The position numbers and the translations under genes were made by a program. A stretch of 22,431 nucleotides of DNA, taken from IMG/VR virus record IMGVR_UViG_3300036835_000059, positions 1 to 22,431 of that record; one strand, written 5' to 3'. Below the pieces are notes generated by a model. It did no database searches, was not told where the DNA came from, and was given only the letters and a program-made list of their open reading frames with translations. The DNA is from a virus. Of the stretch, positions 14,035 to 21,611 are shown piece by piece (position 1 is the first letter of the stretch; each line of letters starts with the position of its first letter).

Positions 14035-14476
14035 TCCCTCGGGCTCGCTGCCCTACTCGACCGGGATCGGCTCGCTCCGCTGGCTCGTGACGCTCTATCG
14101 CCGCGATCAGTCACCGGGACCGAACAGCGCCATTTCCGAAAACCTCGTGCCGATCGCCAAGGTTCACGCCGATATCCAGCCGACCTATCCCGGCACGTTC
14201 TACGGCTCTGCCGTCGTCGACACGCCGGTTAGTCACCTCATCCGGATGCGGTGGGTCGACTATGTCGAGACGATCTACGTCGTCATGCGGACGACGACGC
14301 GCCCATCCGATGGGACGAAACGCACCGAGCTCTACCGCGTCCGCCGTGTGAAAGAGCTCGCCGGCCGGAAGCGGTTCGTCGAGCTCGAATGCGAGTTTGA
14401 GCGGACCAAAACCACCGTCGGCGACACCGACGAGGAACGCGAAGCCGAATTTGCGGAAAACCCGGTGCTCAACTGA
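14024..14476 (+). CDS. Head closure / head-tail adaptor protein (SPP1 gp16-like)
   Basis: Read from TTG 14024 (11-base overlap with the connector gene), the 150-residue product begins MPDNPSGSLPYSTGIGSLRW and continues LVTLYRRDQ, the usual N-terminal pattern of the phage head-tail joining family (PF05521). A central beta-rich part follows (THRR-free; YVETIYVVMRTTTRPSD...), then a C-terminal RVRRVKELAGRKRFVELECEFE. It closes the connector channel and links it to the tail. The next in-frame candidate, GTG 14087, would remove the conserved GSLRW segment. The start is therefore non-ATG, as is its neighbour's. Confidence 0.8.
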   Translation: MPDNPSGSLPYSTGIGSLRWLVTLYRRDQSPGPNSAISENLVPIAKVHADIQPTYPGTFYGSAVVDTPVSHLIRMRWVDYVETIYVVMRTTTRPSDGTKRTELYRVRRVKELAGRKRFVELECEFERTKTTVGDTDEEREAEFAENPVLN

Positions 14477-14685
14477 TGGCTGACACTCGCGAACCGATGC
14501 TGCAGTTCTTCGCCTGGGATCATCTCCCGGTGCCACTCCAGAACGTGAGCCGCCCGTTCTGGCAGCTTGCCTTGCAGATCGTCGAGAAGGTGCCACGCAA
14601 CCCGGAGCGGACCGTTGCGCTGCGGAAATTGCTGGAGGCGAAGGACTGTGCCGTCCGCGCCGCGATCTACGATGGCCGCGCTTAA
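14476..14685 (+). CDS. Small helical-hairpin protein, Acb2/Tad1-like candidate
   Basis: The 69-residue product starts at ATG 14476, sharing TGATG with the upstream gene. It reads as a two-helix hairpin: helix 1 (NVSRPFWQLALQIVEKVP), a turn (RNP) and helix 2 (ERTVALRKLLEAKDCAVRAAI). The pattern 'LA..I....P...E.T.AL.KL.EA...A..AI' is close to that of the Acb2/Tad1 hairpin family, whose members bind cyclic nucleotides and block CBASS or Thoeris immunity. The N-terminal HLPVPLQ segment and the 'LLEAKDCAVRA' block also recur in unannotated phage genes. It lies among head-tail genes but has no obvious structural role. Homology to Acb2/Tad1 is inferred from pattern only and remains to be shown. Confidence 0.6.
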   Translation: MADTREPMLQFFAWDHLPVPLQNVSRPFWQLALQIVEKVPRNPERTVALRKLLEAKDCAVRAAIYDGRA

Positions 14686-15199
14686 ACTCCGCATCAACCA
14701 TTGGGGCGAGGTCGCCCTCGATCGGCGCGCACTCCGCGCCGTTATGGCCGCGGCCGCGCGCGACGTCGCCCGCAAGGATCGCGCGCTGATCAGTTCGAAC
14801 GCCGGATCGGGCCGGCTCTATTACGGGGGCGGCGGCGCAGCCTACCGGGGGTCTTATCGTCCGGGCCGCTACCGTGCGTCCGCGCCCGGATCGCCGCCTG
14901 TGCGCGTCACCGGAACGCTCGGCACGTCGATTAAGACCTACACCTACAAGGACGGCACCGGCTTTGCCGTCCGGGAACGCGCGTTCTATTCGCTGTTCCT
15001 GGAGGCCGGCGCCCGCGGTGGCGGCAATCCCGGATCACGCGCCGCGCGCTCCGCTCGCCGGCGATCGCGCCGCTACGGCAACCGCATCATGGCGCCGCGT
15101 CCGCATCTCGACCGCGTCATGCAGCAGGCGCAAGCCGAGCTCGATCGCCGGGTCCGCAAGGCGCTGTCCGAAGGGCTCACGTGGCGCGAGACGAAATGA
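14672..15199 (+). CDS. Tail completion/neck protein, HK97 gp10-like
   Basis: The 175-residue protein is read from ATG 14672, overlapping the hairpin gene by 14 bases. Features of the gp10 family are RVTGTLGTSIKTYTYKDG, AFYSLFLEAGA and, at the C-terminus, MAPRPHLDRVMQQAQAEL followed by RRVRKALSEGL. The middle (about 45-70) contains a Gly/Tyr/Arg-rich stretch (LYYGGGGAAYRGSYRPGRYR), which is longer than usual. The protein connects head and tail by ring assembly at the neck. Its stop overlaps the tail terminator by ATGA. Confidence 0.78.
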   Translation: MAALKLRINHWGEVALDRRALRAVMAAAARDVARKDRALISSNAGSGRLYYGGGGAAYRGSYRPGRYRASAPGSPPVRVTGTLGTSIKTYTYKDGTGFAVRERAFYSLFLEAGARGGGNPGSRAARSARRRSRRYGNRIMAPRPHLDRVMQQAQAELDRRVRKALSEGLTWRETK

Positions 15200-15831
15200 T
15201 CCTTGGCCCGACGATCGAACATCTCCGCGCCTATTGCCCGGTGTTCAACGGCAACGTCGCGGGCACCGCGAATTTCCGCCTGGGGCTGGAGGATTACGCC
15301 GCGAGCCTCCCGCTTCCCGCCGCCTATGTCGTGCCGCTCGATCAGGAAGCCGAGCCCAACGCCAACATGGTCGGCTACTTCCAGATCGTGCGAAAGATGA
15401 TCGGGGTCATTGTCGAGCTCGACGCCACCGCGGACCGCCGCGGCCAGGATCCGGCGATGCAGTACGACATCGTCGAGGCCGCGCTGTTTTCCGCGCTGAT
15501 CAACTGGTCGCCGGTCGAGTGCCGCGTGCCAAACATGCAGGGCTACCAGATGGCCGGCGGGCGGTTCCTCGACCTGGACCGCGCGCGCCTCTTTTACCAA
15601 TGGGAGTTCTTGCTCCCCTTCCAGGTGAACGATGACGACGGCTGGCACGAGCCTGGCGAGCCCGTCGATCTCGTGGGGATCGAGGTCGACATCTACAAGG
15701 CGCCGCCGTTCGCGCCGCTGCCGCCGGACGATCTCACGCCGCCGGCGGCGATCGTCGTGATCCCGACAGCCGGTCAACCCGTCGAACCACCGCCAGTGCC
15801 GACACCGATCGATGAGGAGGTCGCGAAATGA
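15196..15831 (+). CDS. Tail terminator protein, Mu gp37-like
   Basis: ATG 15196 (ATGA overlap) is preferred over the in-frame GTG 15181; the product is then 211 residues. It begins MILGPTIEHLRAYCPVF, as in Mu-type gp37 proteins, and continues LPLPAAYVVPLDQEAEPN, VIVELDATADRRGQ, a helical region (DIVEAALFSALINWSP) and FLDLDRARLFYQWEFLLPF. The last about 35 residues are Pro-rich. This protein caps the assembled tube and sheath. It stands directly before a gp38-type gene and the sheath gene, exactly as in Mu. Confidence 0.8.
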   Translation: MILGPTIEHLRAYCPVFNGNVAGTANFRLGLEDYAASLPLPAAYVVPLDQEAEPNANMVGYFQIVRKMIGVIVELDATADRRGQDPAMQYDIVEAALFSALINWSPVECRVPNMQGYQMAGGRFLDLDRARLFYQWEFLLPFQVNDDDGWHEPGEPVDLVGIEVDIYKAPPFAPLPPDDLTPPAAIVVIPTAGQPVEPPPVPTPIDEEVAK

Positions 15832-16010
15832 AAGTGAAGCTCGCCGAGGGCCGCGCGCTCCGCGACCCGGACACCCGCCAGATAATGACGCCCGACGAGG
15901 TCCGCGAGGTCCCGGCGTCGATCTATTGGACCCGTCGGCTGCGCGACGGGGATGTCGTGCTTGTCGACGATCCGGCGCCGAGGACACGCGCCGCGGCCAA
16001 GGAGGATTAA
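15828..16010 (+). CDS. DUF2635 small tail protein (Mu gp38-like)
   Basis: The 60-residue protein starts at ATG 15828 in an ATGA overlap. The pattern KVKLAEGRALRDPDTRQ, VPASIYWTRRLRDGDVV fits DUF2635, the Mu gp38 family, which sits between terminator and sheath genes in Mu-like phages. Its exact role in tail assembly is unknown. A strong ribosome-binding site for the sheath gene lies at its 3' end. Confidence 0.82.
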   Translation: MKVKLAEGRALRDPDTRQIMTPDEVREVPASIYWTRRLRDGDVVLVDDPAPRTRAAAKED

Positions 16011-16013
16011 CCG

Positions 16014-17486
16014 ATGGCGATCCAATTCACCTACTACCCGGAGTCGAACCGCGTCCCTGGCGTCTATGTCGAGATGGACCCGTCGCAGGCCAACGCGGCG
16101 CAGACGCTTCAACGTTCGCTCCTACTCGGCTCGATCACTGAGGATGGCGACGCCGTGCCGTTGCAGCCGATCGAGGTCCAATCGCTGACCCAGGTGCAGC
16201 TTGCCTGCGGGCGGGGATCGATGCTCGCGCAGATGGCACAGAACTACCTACTCGGCGATGATTTCGGCGATCTCTGGATTCTCCCCTACGCCGACAATCC
16301 GGCGGGGCAGGCTGCCACCGGGTCAATCAAATTCGCCGGTCCGTGCACCGTGCCCGGTACCTTCAACATCTACGTCGGCGGCGTGCGCGTTCAAATCGGC
16401 GTCAACCTCAACGATGACGGCGCCGCAATGGCGACAAAGTTCGCCGCCGCAGTCACCAGCAACCCCGATCTCGCCGTCGACGCCGTCGCCGCGACCGATA
16501 CCGTCACGCTCACCGCCAAAAACAAGGGCGAGGCCGGTAACGACATCGATCTCCGGATCAACTATCTCGGGCAACTCGGCGGGGAATTCACGCCACAGGG
16601 CGTCACCGCCACGATCATCGCCATGACCGGTGGGACGGGAAACCCTGACATCACGCCGGGGCTCGCGAACCTGTCGGATCAAACCTACGACTTCATCGTC
16701 GTTCCCTACACCGACACCGCCAATTTGAACGCAATGGAAGTGTTCCTCTCGGACTATCAGGGTCGATGGTCCTGGGAGCAAATGCTCTACGGCGGCGCGT
16801 TCTCCGCGTATCGCGGAACGCTGGGCGAGCTCACCGCCTTCGGGACCGCGCGCAACGATCAGCACATGGCGGTGATGGGGTTTGACGACAGCCCCGATCC
16901 GGCCTGGGTGTGGGCCGCTCAAATCGGCGGCTACTGCGCCGCGAGCCTGCGCGTCGATCCGGGGCTCCCGCTGCAATACATCGCGACGCAGCTCAAGGCG
17001 CCGCCCGTTCAATCGCGCCTGTCGATCGGCGAGCGGAACACCTTGCTCTACGACGGGATCAGCACGTTCCGAGTGAACGATGCCGGCGCCGTCATCATTG
17101 AGAGGATGCGAACCACCTACCAACACAACGCCGCCGGCGCCGACGACGACAGCTACCTCGACGTTGAGACGATGTATGGGTTGATGTTCGTCGCGCGCGA
17201 TCTGGCCAATTACCTGCTATCCCGCTACAGCCGAAAGAAGCTCGTCACCAACGGGACGCCGGTCCTGCCGGGCAGCAATTGCGTCACGCCCGCGATGATC
17301 CAGGCGAGTGTCGTCGCCGAGTATCGGGTGCTCGAGGCGAACGGCTACGTCCAGAACAGCGCGACCTTTGCCCGCAACATCGTCACCGAGGACGCGGGGC
17401 ATGGGCTCGTGAAAATCCTCGCGCCCGTCGACCTCGTCAATCAACTGCGGCAGATCGCGATTTTGCTGCAATTCCGCAAGAGCTAA
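16014..17486 (+). CDS. Tail sheath protein, Mu L-like
   Basis: The contractile sheath subunit, 490 residues from ATG 16014, with an excellent ribosome-binding site (aaggagg at 15999-16005). It begins YYPESNRVPGVYVEMDPSQAN, the N-terminal strand exchanged between subunits, and contains an inserted domain (about 95-220, with GGVRVQIGVNLNDDG and TDTVTLTAKNKGEAGND), then QTYDFIVVPYTD, the sheath core, and a C-terminus with DLVNQLRQIAILLQFRK. Length is close to that of Mu L (about 495). It identifies the phage as a myovirus. A 38-base gap with a small hairpin follows. Confidence 0.93.
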   Translation: MAIQFTYYPESNRVPGVYVEMDPSQANAAQTLQRSLLLGSITEDGDAVPLQPIEVQSLTQVQLACGRGSMLAQMAQNYLLGDDFGDLWILPYADNPAGQAATGSIKFAGPCTVPGTFNIYVGGVRVQIGVNLNDDGAAMATKFAAAVTSNPDLAVDAVAATDTVTLTAKNKGEAGNDIDLRINYLGQLGGEFTPQGVTATIIAMTGGTGNPDITPGLANLSDQTYDFIVVPYTDTANLNAMEVFLSDYQGRWSWEQMLYGGAFSAYRGTLGELTAFGTARNDQHMAVMGFDDSPDPAWVWAAQIGGYCAASLRVDPGLPLQYIATQLKAPPVQSRLSIGERNTLLYDGISTFRVNDAGAVIIERMRTTYQHNAAGADDDSYLDVETMYGLMFVARDLANYLLSRYSRKKLVTNGTPVLPGSNCVTPAMIQASVVAEYRVLEANGYVQNSATFARNIVTEDAGHGLVKILAPVDLVNQLRQIAILLQFRKS

Positions 17487-17496
17487 GCGGTCTGAT

Positions 17497-17510
17497 TAGC
17501 TCGGGAGCTA
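17497..17510 (+). other. Small perfect hairpin next to the tube gene's ribosome-binding site
   Basis: The 14 bases tagctcgggagcta form two six-base arms around GG, lying in the sheath-tube gap. The purine-rich ribosome-binding site of the tube gene (about 17510-17515) touches the 3' arm. Such a hairpin could set the sheath-to-tube ratio or protect the mRNA; no function is shown. Confidence 0.5.
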
Positions 17511-17524
17511 GGGAGATAACGGCA

Positions 17525-17899
17525 ATGGCGAATTGTGAGCGGCTCGCCGGGATCACCGGCGTTTCGATCGATGGGACCGCGTACATGGTCGTGTCGGATG
17601 TCACGTGGTCGCCGGCCAAGTGGAAGCGCGAGACGCTGGTCGGGCTCGACAGCGTGCACGGCTTTAGCGAGGTCCCGATCCAAGGTTACATCGAAGCGAC
17701 CCTGCGCGACTCCGGATCGATCGTGGTCGGCGACTTCAACGACATGCGCTGCGTCGAGGTCCAGGTGCAGCTTGCGAACGGCAAGATCGTCGCGGGCTCG
17801 AATATGTGGAACACGTCCGCGCTCGAGGTCCGCGCCGCGGAGGGCACGTTCCAGGTGCGGTTCGACGGCGTCGACGTTTCCGAACAGGCCGCGCAATGA
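17525..17899 (+). CDS. Tail tube protein, Mu M-like
   Basis: The 124-residue protein starts at ATG 17525 behind gggagat, within the usual spacing. It has the tube-protein pattern of the Mu M family: AGITGVSIDGTAYMVVSDVTWSPAKWKRE, GFSEVPIQGYIEATLRDS and, near the end, TFQVRFDGVDVSE. The product stacks as hexamer rings inside the sheath. Its length is close to Mu M (about 118). The frame is open upstream over the sheath gene, but only as shadow. Confidence 0.9.
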   Translation: MANCERLAGITGVSIDGTAYMVVSDVTWSPAKWKRETLVGLDSVHGFSEVPIQGYIEATLRDSGSIVVGDFNDMRCVEVQVQLANGKIVAGSNMWNTSALEVRAAEGTFQVRFDGVDVSEQAAQ

Positions 17900-18255
17900 G
17901 TGCGCCGATGAACGGCGTCGGCCTGCACAATCCCGGCGACGGGGCGCACCCGGCCGACGACCTCCCGCGTACTCTGGTTATCGAGATCGACCCGCCGATC
18001 ACCTGGTCGAACGAAAAGACCTACACCGAATTGCGCCTTGAGGAACCGACCGGGCAGCAGGTCATTAAGGCGGAGCAAGAGCTCGTGCCGCCGCTTACCT
18101 ACGTGAAACTGCGGATGTACCAGTTTGTGTTGATCAGCCTCGTCGCGGACGTGCCGCGCGGCGTCGTCGAGCAATTGCGGATCAGCCAGATCACCAAGGC
18201 CACGGATTTTTTATCGGCTTATATGCCCGGTGGCCTGTCAACTGGCGCGATCTGA
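17896..18255 (+). CDS. Tail assembly chaperone, Mu gp41-like, zero-frame product
   Basis: The 119-residue zero-frame product starts at ATG 17896 (ATGA overlap with the tube gene). Central residues (RTLVIEIDPPITWSNEKTYTE, LRLEEPTGQQVIKAEQEL) match the gpE/gp41 family of tail assembly proteins, which bind the tape measure and guide tube polymerisation. Near the 3' end it carries a run of six T followed by A (18207-18213), read GAT TTT TTA, an ideal -1 slippery site. A few residues later the frame ends at 18255, while the -1 frame continues to 18383. Confidence 0.88.
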   Translation: MSAPMNGVGLHNPGDGAHPADDLPRTLVIEIDPPITWSNEKTYTELRLEEPTGQQVIKAEQELVPPLTYVKLRMYQFVLISLVADVPRGVVEQLRISQITKATDFLSAYMPGGLSTGAI

Positions 18256-18383
18256 TCGCGGACCTCACCCATTACTGGCACTGGTCGCCGCGCGACGCCT
18301 GGGCGCTGACGGGGACCGAGCTCGTCTGGTGGCTCGATCAGGCGAACCGCATCATCACCCGCGACAACGCGCGGACTGAGTAG
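17896..18383 (+). CDS. Frameshifted tail assembly chaperone (E+E' type)
   Basis: If ribosomes slip -1 at 18207-18213, translation continues from codon ATC 18213 to the TAG at 18381-18383, giving a fusion of 162 residues: 106 from the zero frame plus 56 from the -1 frame. The added part is not random: it reads WRDLIADLTHYWHWSPRDAW, then ALTGTELVWWLDQANRI, the Trp-rich helical pattern of P2 gpE'-type extensions. The -1 frame has no start codon of its own in this stretch, and the tape-measure ATG 18384 follows its stop directly. This matches the conserved frameshift before tape-measure genes in tailed phages and explains the otherwise empty 128 bases. Confidence 0.82.
18207..18213 (+). promoter_or_regulatory. 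Programmed -1 ribosomal frameshift site T TTT TTA
   Basis: The heptamer fits the X XXY YYZ rule in the zero frame of the chaperone gene (codons GAT TTT TTA, 18205-18213). It lies 42 bases before the zero-frame stop, in agreement with known tail-chaperone sites. The conserved-looking -1 frame product is the strongest support. No downstream pseudoknot was modelled. Confidence 0.82.
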
Positions 18384-20792
18384 ATGGCCGGCTACAGTGT
18401 CACCTATACCGTCGTCGACCAAGCGACCGCGCAGATCAACGCGATCAACAAGCGCATCCAACAATTGCGCGCGCCGCTGGAGGCGCAGGCTAAGACCATG
18501 TCGAAGTTTATCGACGTGTCGGGCCTGCGCGCCGTTGAGAACGGATTTAAGGCGATCGGCGGCGCCGCCCTCTCCGCTGCCCAATCGGTCGGGCGCATGG
18601 TGCCTGCCCTGGGCGCGATCACCAGCGCGACGACGCTCGCGGGCCTCGGGAAGCTTGTCACCGATTTTGGCGACATGGCGATCGAGCTCACCAAAACCGG
18701 ATTGTTGCTCGACGAGACGCCCGAAAAACTATCCGGCGTCGCGCAGGCGATGCGGTCGGTCGGCGGCAATGCTCAAACCGCGATCGAAGCGCTCAAGGAA
18801 CTGAGGAACACCGCATACGACGCCGCGATCGGGCTCAACGGCACCGCGGCCTATGCCTTCCATCAAGCCGGGATCGCGCTCGTCGACTTCAACGGAAACC
18901 TGCGCGACACGATCGATATCGAAGCCGACGTGTTGAAGCACCTCGACGCGATTCCGAACGCGATGGATCGCCAACGGGAAGCCCTGCGGCTGGGAGGTCA
19001 GGCGCTCGCCGACACCTATCTCCAATACAAGGCGATGAACATCTCGACCGAGGAATTCATCAAGCGTGAGAAAGCGATGCAGACGCTCACCGCGGAGCGG
19101 ACGCGATCGTTGCGCGAGATGGAACTCTCGATGGCGACGCTCAACACCGCGTTTTACGACCTGGGGGCGACGATCTCCGGCGCCGTTGCGCCCGCGCTGA
19201 GTGAAGTCTTCGGCGAGCTCGCCGGCTACCTGCGCGAACACAAGGGCGAGATCAGCGCCGAGATCGAGCGCATGGGGAAGGCTTTCGAGAACTGGGTCAA
19301 GAGCGGCGCCGCCAAACAGATGGCGGAGGATTTCGGCGCCGTGCTCGGTGTCGTGTTGAAGCTGGTCGAGGCGCTTGCGTCGCTTGTCCGCTACCTGGGC
19401 GATGTCCGGACGCGGCTCAACGGAATGCCGACCGCGGAGGATATCCTCAACGAGTCGCCGCTCGCCAAAGGGCTCAGCGACGAAGATAAGCGCCGCATCC
19501 TCGAAGCGTCGCCGGGCGCGCACGCCACGCCGGAATTGTTTCCCGGCGTCGGCGGCGAGACCGCAAAGGAACGCGAAGCGCGAATCCGCAATCAACTCGG
19601 CGTTCCCGGTGGACCGCCACCGGGCGTCAACCCCAATCAGCCCTACGGGACCGCGACGATCCCGCCTGCAGGTGGCGCCGCTGCACCGACACCAGCACCG
19701 ACACCAACACCCGCGCCGGGGCCGCAGAGCGCCGCCGGCGGCGCTCCCGCCGCGTTCAAACAGGCGATCGAGGACACCGAACGCGGTGGACCTGGGGGCT
19801 ACTACAACAACGCGCCGACGCCGGGGCACTCCGCCACCGGCCCGCGCCAGATGATGCCCGCCACGTTCGACGAAAATAAGCTACCCGGCGAGCGGATCGA
19901 CAACCCGGAGGACAACCGCCGAGTCAGCGATCGCCTCATCGACAAACTGTGGAAGAAGTACGGGGGCGATCCGCAAAAGGTCGCCTATGCCTACGCCAAC
20001 GGCTCGACGAGCTCGCCGGACCGCAACCCCGGCTATTCCGACAAGGTCATGAGCTATTACTCGCAGCGGCAAGCCACCATGCCGCCGCCGACGGCGGTTC
20101 CTGGCCCGACCGCTCCGACGCCTAACACGATGGCGAGCGCGCCGAACACACCGGGCGGTGGCGCCGCAGCCGGCGTCGTCGATCAGATGGTCGCGCTCGC
20201 CGGCACTCGAGGTGCGGCGGTCCGCGAATTCCTCCGCGATCCGAATGGCAAGATCGCGCGCGATCCCGACCTCGGCCTGTGGTGCGCGGAGTTCACCCAA
20301 TCATACCTGCGGCACCTGGGCATCGTCGGACCTGGGGGCGGCAAGAACCTGATGGCCGCATCGTTCGCGACCTGGGGGCAGGAAGTCGCGAAGGACCAAA
20401 TCCAGAAAGGCGATGTGCTGCTAAACACCAATCTCAAGCACGTGGGCGTGTCGACCGGGCGGACCTGGCTCAATACGCCCGGACACAAACCGGGGGACGT
20501 CGAGGAAATTTCGTCGAACTCGATCGGCCCGAACGGCGAACTGCTCAACATTCCGGGCACACGCTGGCGGTCGGATGTCACCGCGCGCCGCTCCCAGGAG
20601 CTCGCGATCGCCGAAGCCAAGGGGGCTGCCGGAAACCTCGTCGCTGGCGGCGGGACGCCGAATGGCGGCGTTGACGTGACCGTCACCCACAAGAACGCGC
20701 CCGCCGATGTCTCGGTCGCCGCGACAGCCTATGGGACCGGCCTCACCCTCGGCGCGCCGCGCGTCGAACATCAGCAATTCGGGCAGATATGA
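18384..20792 (+). CDS. Tape measure protein with lytic transglycosylase-like and NlpC/CHAP-like domains
   Basis: The 802-residue protein starts at ATG 18384, right after the frameshift product's TAG. Residues 1-350 are helical (MAGYSVTYTVVDQATAQINAI... and a hydrophobic stretch around 50-85), as expected of a tape measure that sets tail length. A Pro-rich linker (about 410-455) leads to a transglycosylase-like segment (456-550) with ERGG (Glu466), SATGPRQMMPATF and YGGDPQKVAYAYANGS. A second Pro-rich linker is followed by a peptidase-like domain (about 610-700) with LWCAEFTQSYL (Cys634) and LKHVGVSTG (His686), an NlpC/P60-CHAP-type pair. Such domains open the cell wall during DNA ejection. 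It is longer than typical Mu tape measures. Confidence 0.88.
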   Translation: MAGYSVTYTVVDQATAQINAINKRIQQLRAPLEAQAKTMSKFIDVSGLRAVENGFKAIGGAALSAAQSVGRMVPALGAITSATTLAGLGKLVTDFGDMAIELTKTGLLLDETPEKLSGVAQAMRSVGGNAQTAIEALKELRNTAYDAAIGLNGTAAYAFHQAGIALVDFNGNLRDTIDIEADVLKHLDAIPNAMDRQREALRLGGQALADTYLQYKAMNISTEEFIKREKAMQTLTAERTRSLREMELSMATLNTAFYDLGATISGAVAPALSEVFGELAGYLREHKGEISAEIERMGKAFENWVKSGAAKQMAEDFGAVLGVVLKLVEALASLVRYLGDVRTRLNGMPTAEDILNESPLAKGLSDEDKRRILEASPGAHATPELFPGVGGETAKEREARIRNQLGVPGGPPPGVNPNQPYGTATIPPAGGAAAPTPAPTPTPAPGPQSAAGGAPAAFKQAIEDTERGGPGGYYNNAPTPGHSATGPRQMMPATFDENKLPGERIDNPEDNRRVSDRLIDKLWKKYGGDPQKVAYAYANGSTSSPDRNPGYSDKVMSYYSQRQATMPPPTAVPGPTAPTPNTMASAPNTPGGGAAAGVVDQMVALAGTRGAAVREFLRDPNGKIARDPDLGLWCAEFTQSYLRHLGIVGPGGGKNLMAASFATWGQEVAKDQIQKGDVLLNTNLKHVGVSTGRTWLNTPGHKPGDVEEISSNSIGPNGELLNIPGTRWRSDVTARRSQELAIAEAKGAAGNLVAGGGTPNGGVDVTVTHKNAPADVSVAATAYGTGLTLGAPRVEHQQFGQI

Positions 20793-21601
20793 GCGCCGCG
20801 CCGCCGCTCAACCCGATCGGCACCGCCGCCCCGACGCCGATCGAGACGACCGACACGTCATGGACCGCGGGGACGTGGTGGCAACAACTCCAGCCCGGAT
20901 CGTGGCGGGGCGTCGCTTTCGTCATGGATACGACACCGACGAAGGCCGGCCGCCGCGTCGCTCTGCACGAGTACCCGTACCGTGACACGGTCTGGCCGGA
21001 GGATCTGGGTAAGCTGCCGCGTCGCTATCAGGTAAGCGCGTTCCTCGTCGGTGATGACGTCTACTCGCAAAAGCGCGCGATGATCGCCGCCTGTGAGGAA
21101 GCCGGTGCGGGGACGCTCGTGCACCCGATCCTCGGCGCGATCCAGGTCGTGTTGCTCGATTTCACGACGACCGAGCGGCGCGATCGCGGACGCTATGTCG
21201 AGGTCGAGCTCGAATTCATCGACGCCGCGTCGGCGGCACTTGCGCCCTCGTCGAGCTCCGCGACTGGCGAGGCGGTGAAGTCGCTCGCCGGCACGCTTAA
21301 CACCACGTCCGCGACCGCGCTCGCCAACAACCTTGCGGGCCTGCCGCCGCTCGCGACGATGCCGGTCAACGCCGTGTCGGATTTCGCCCGGGTCGCGGTC
21401 GATGCGGTCAACGATCCGACGCGCGCGCTCAACGCCGTGGCCGGCCTCGTCGGTCTGTACGGGCGCTATGCGAATGGCCGGATGTCGACGCTGCTACCCG
21501 AGACGGCGACCGTTTCCTCGGTGCTGTCGACCGCGATCAACACCCGACAGGCCGTGCTCGCCGCGGCCGATGCGCTGCAGGGCGCGGCGCGGGCGCTGTA
21601 G
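20789..21601 (+). CDS. Mu N-like DNA circularisation / tail protein, N-terminal domain
   Basis: The 270-residue product starts at ATG 20789 in an ATGA overlap with the tape measure. Residues about 30-150 match the DNA_circ_N family: WWQQLQPGSWRGVAFVMD, RRVALHEYPYRDTVWPEDLG, RYQVSAFLVGDDVY and VELEFIDAAS. In Mu-like phages gpN is a baseplate-hub associated component; the name comes from a reported DNA-circularising role. The C-terminal half is Ala-rich and less conserved. A full-length relative would normally continue with the domain found in the next ORF. Confidence 0.82.
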   Translation: MSAAPPLNPIGTAAPTPIETTDTSWTAGTWWQQLQPGSWRGVAFVMDTTPTKAGRRVALHEYPYRDTVWPEDLGKLPRRYQVSAFLVGDDVYSQKRAMIAACEEAGAGTLVHPILGAIQVVLLDFTTTERRDRGRYVEVELEFIDAASAALAPSSSSATGEAVKSLAGTLNTTSATALANNLAGLPPLATMPVNAVSDFARVAVDAVNDPTRALNAVAGLVGLYGRYANGRMSTLLPETATVSSVLSTAINTRQAVLAAADALQGAARAL

Positions 21602-21611
21602 GGGCCGGAAG

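Noticed and set aside
18729-19829. Minus-strand open frame opposite the tape-measure gene
   Set aside because: It mirrors codon bias of the tape-measure gene and has no credible start signal or domain.
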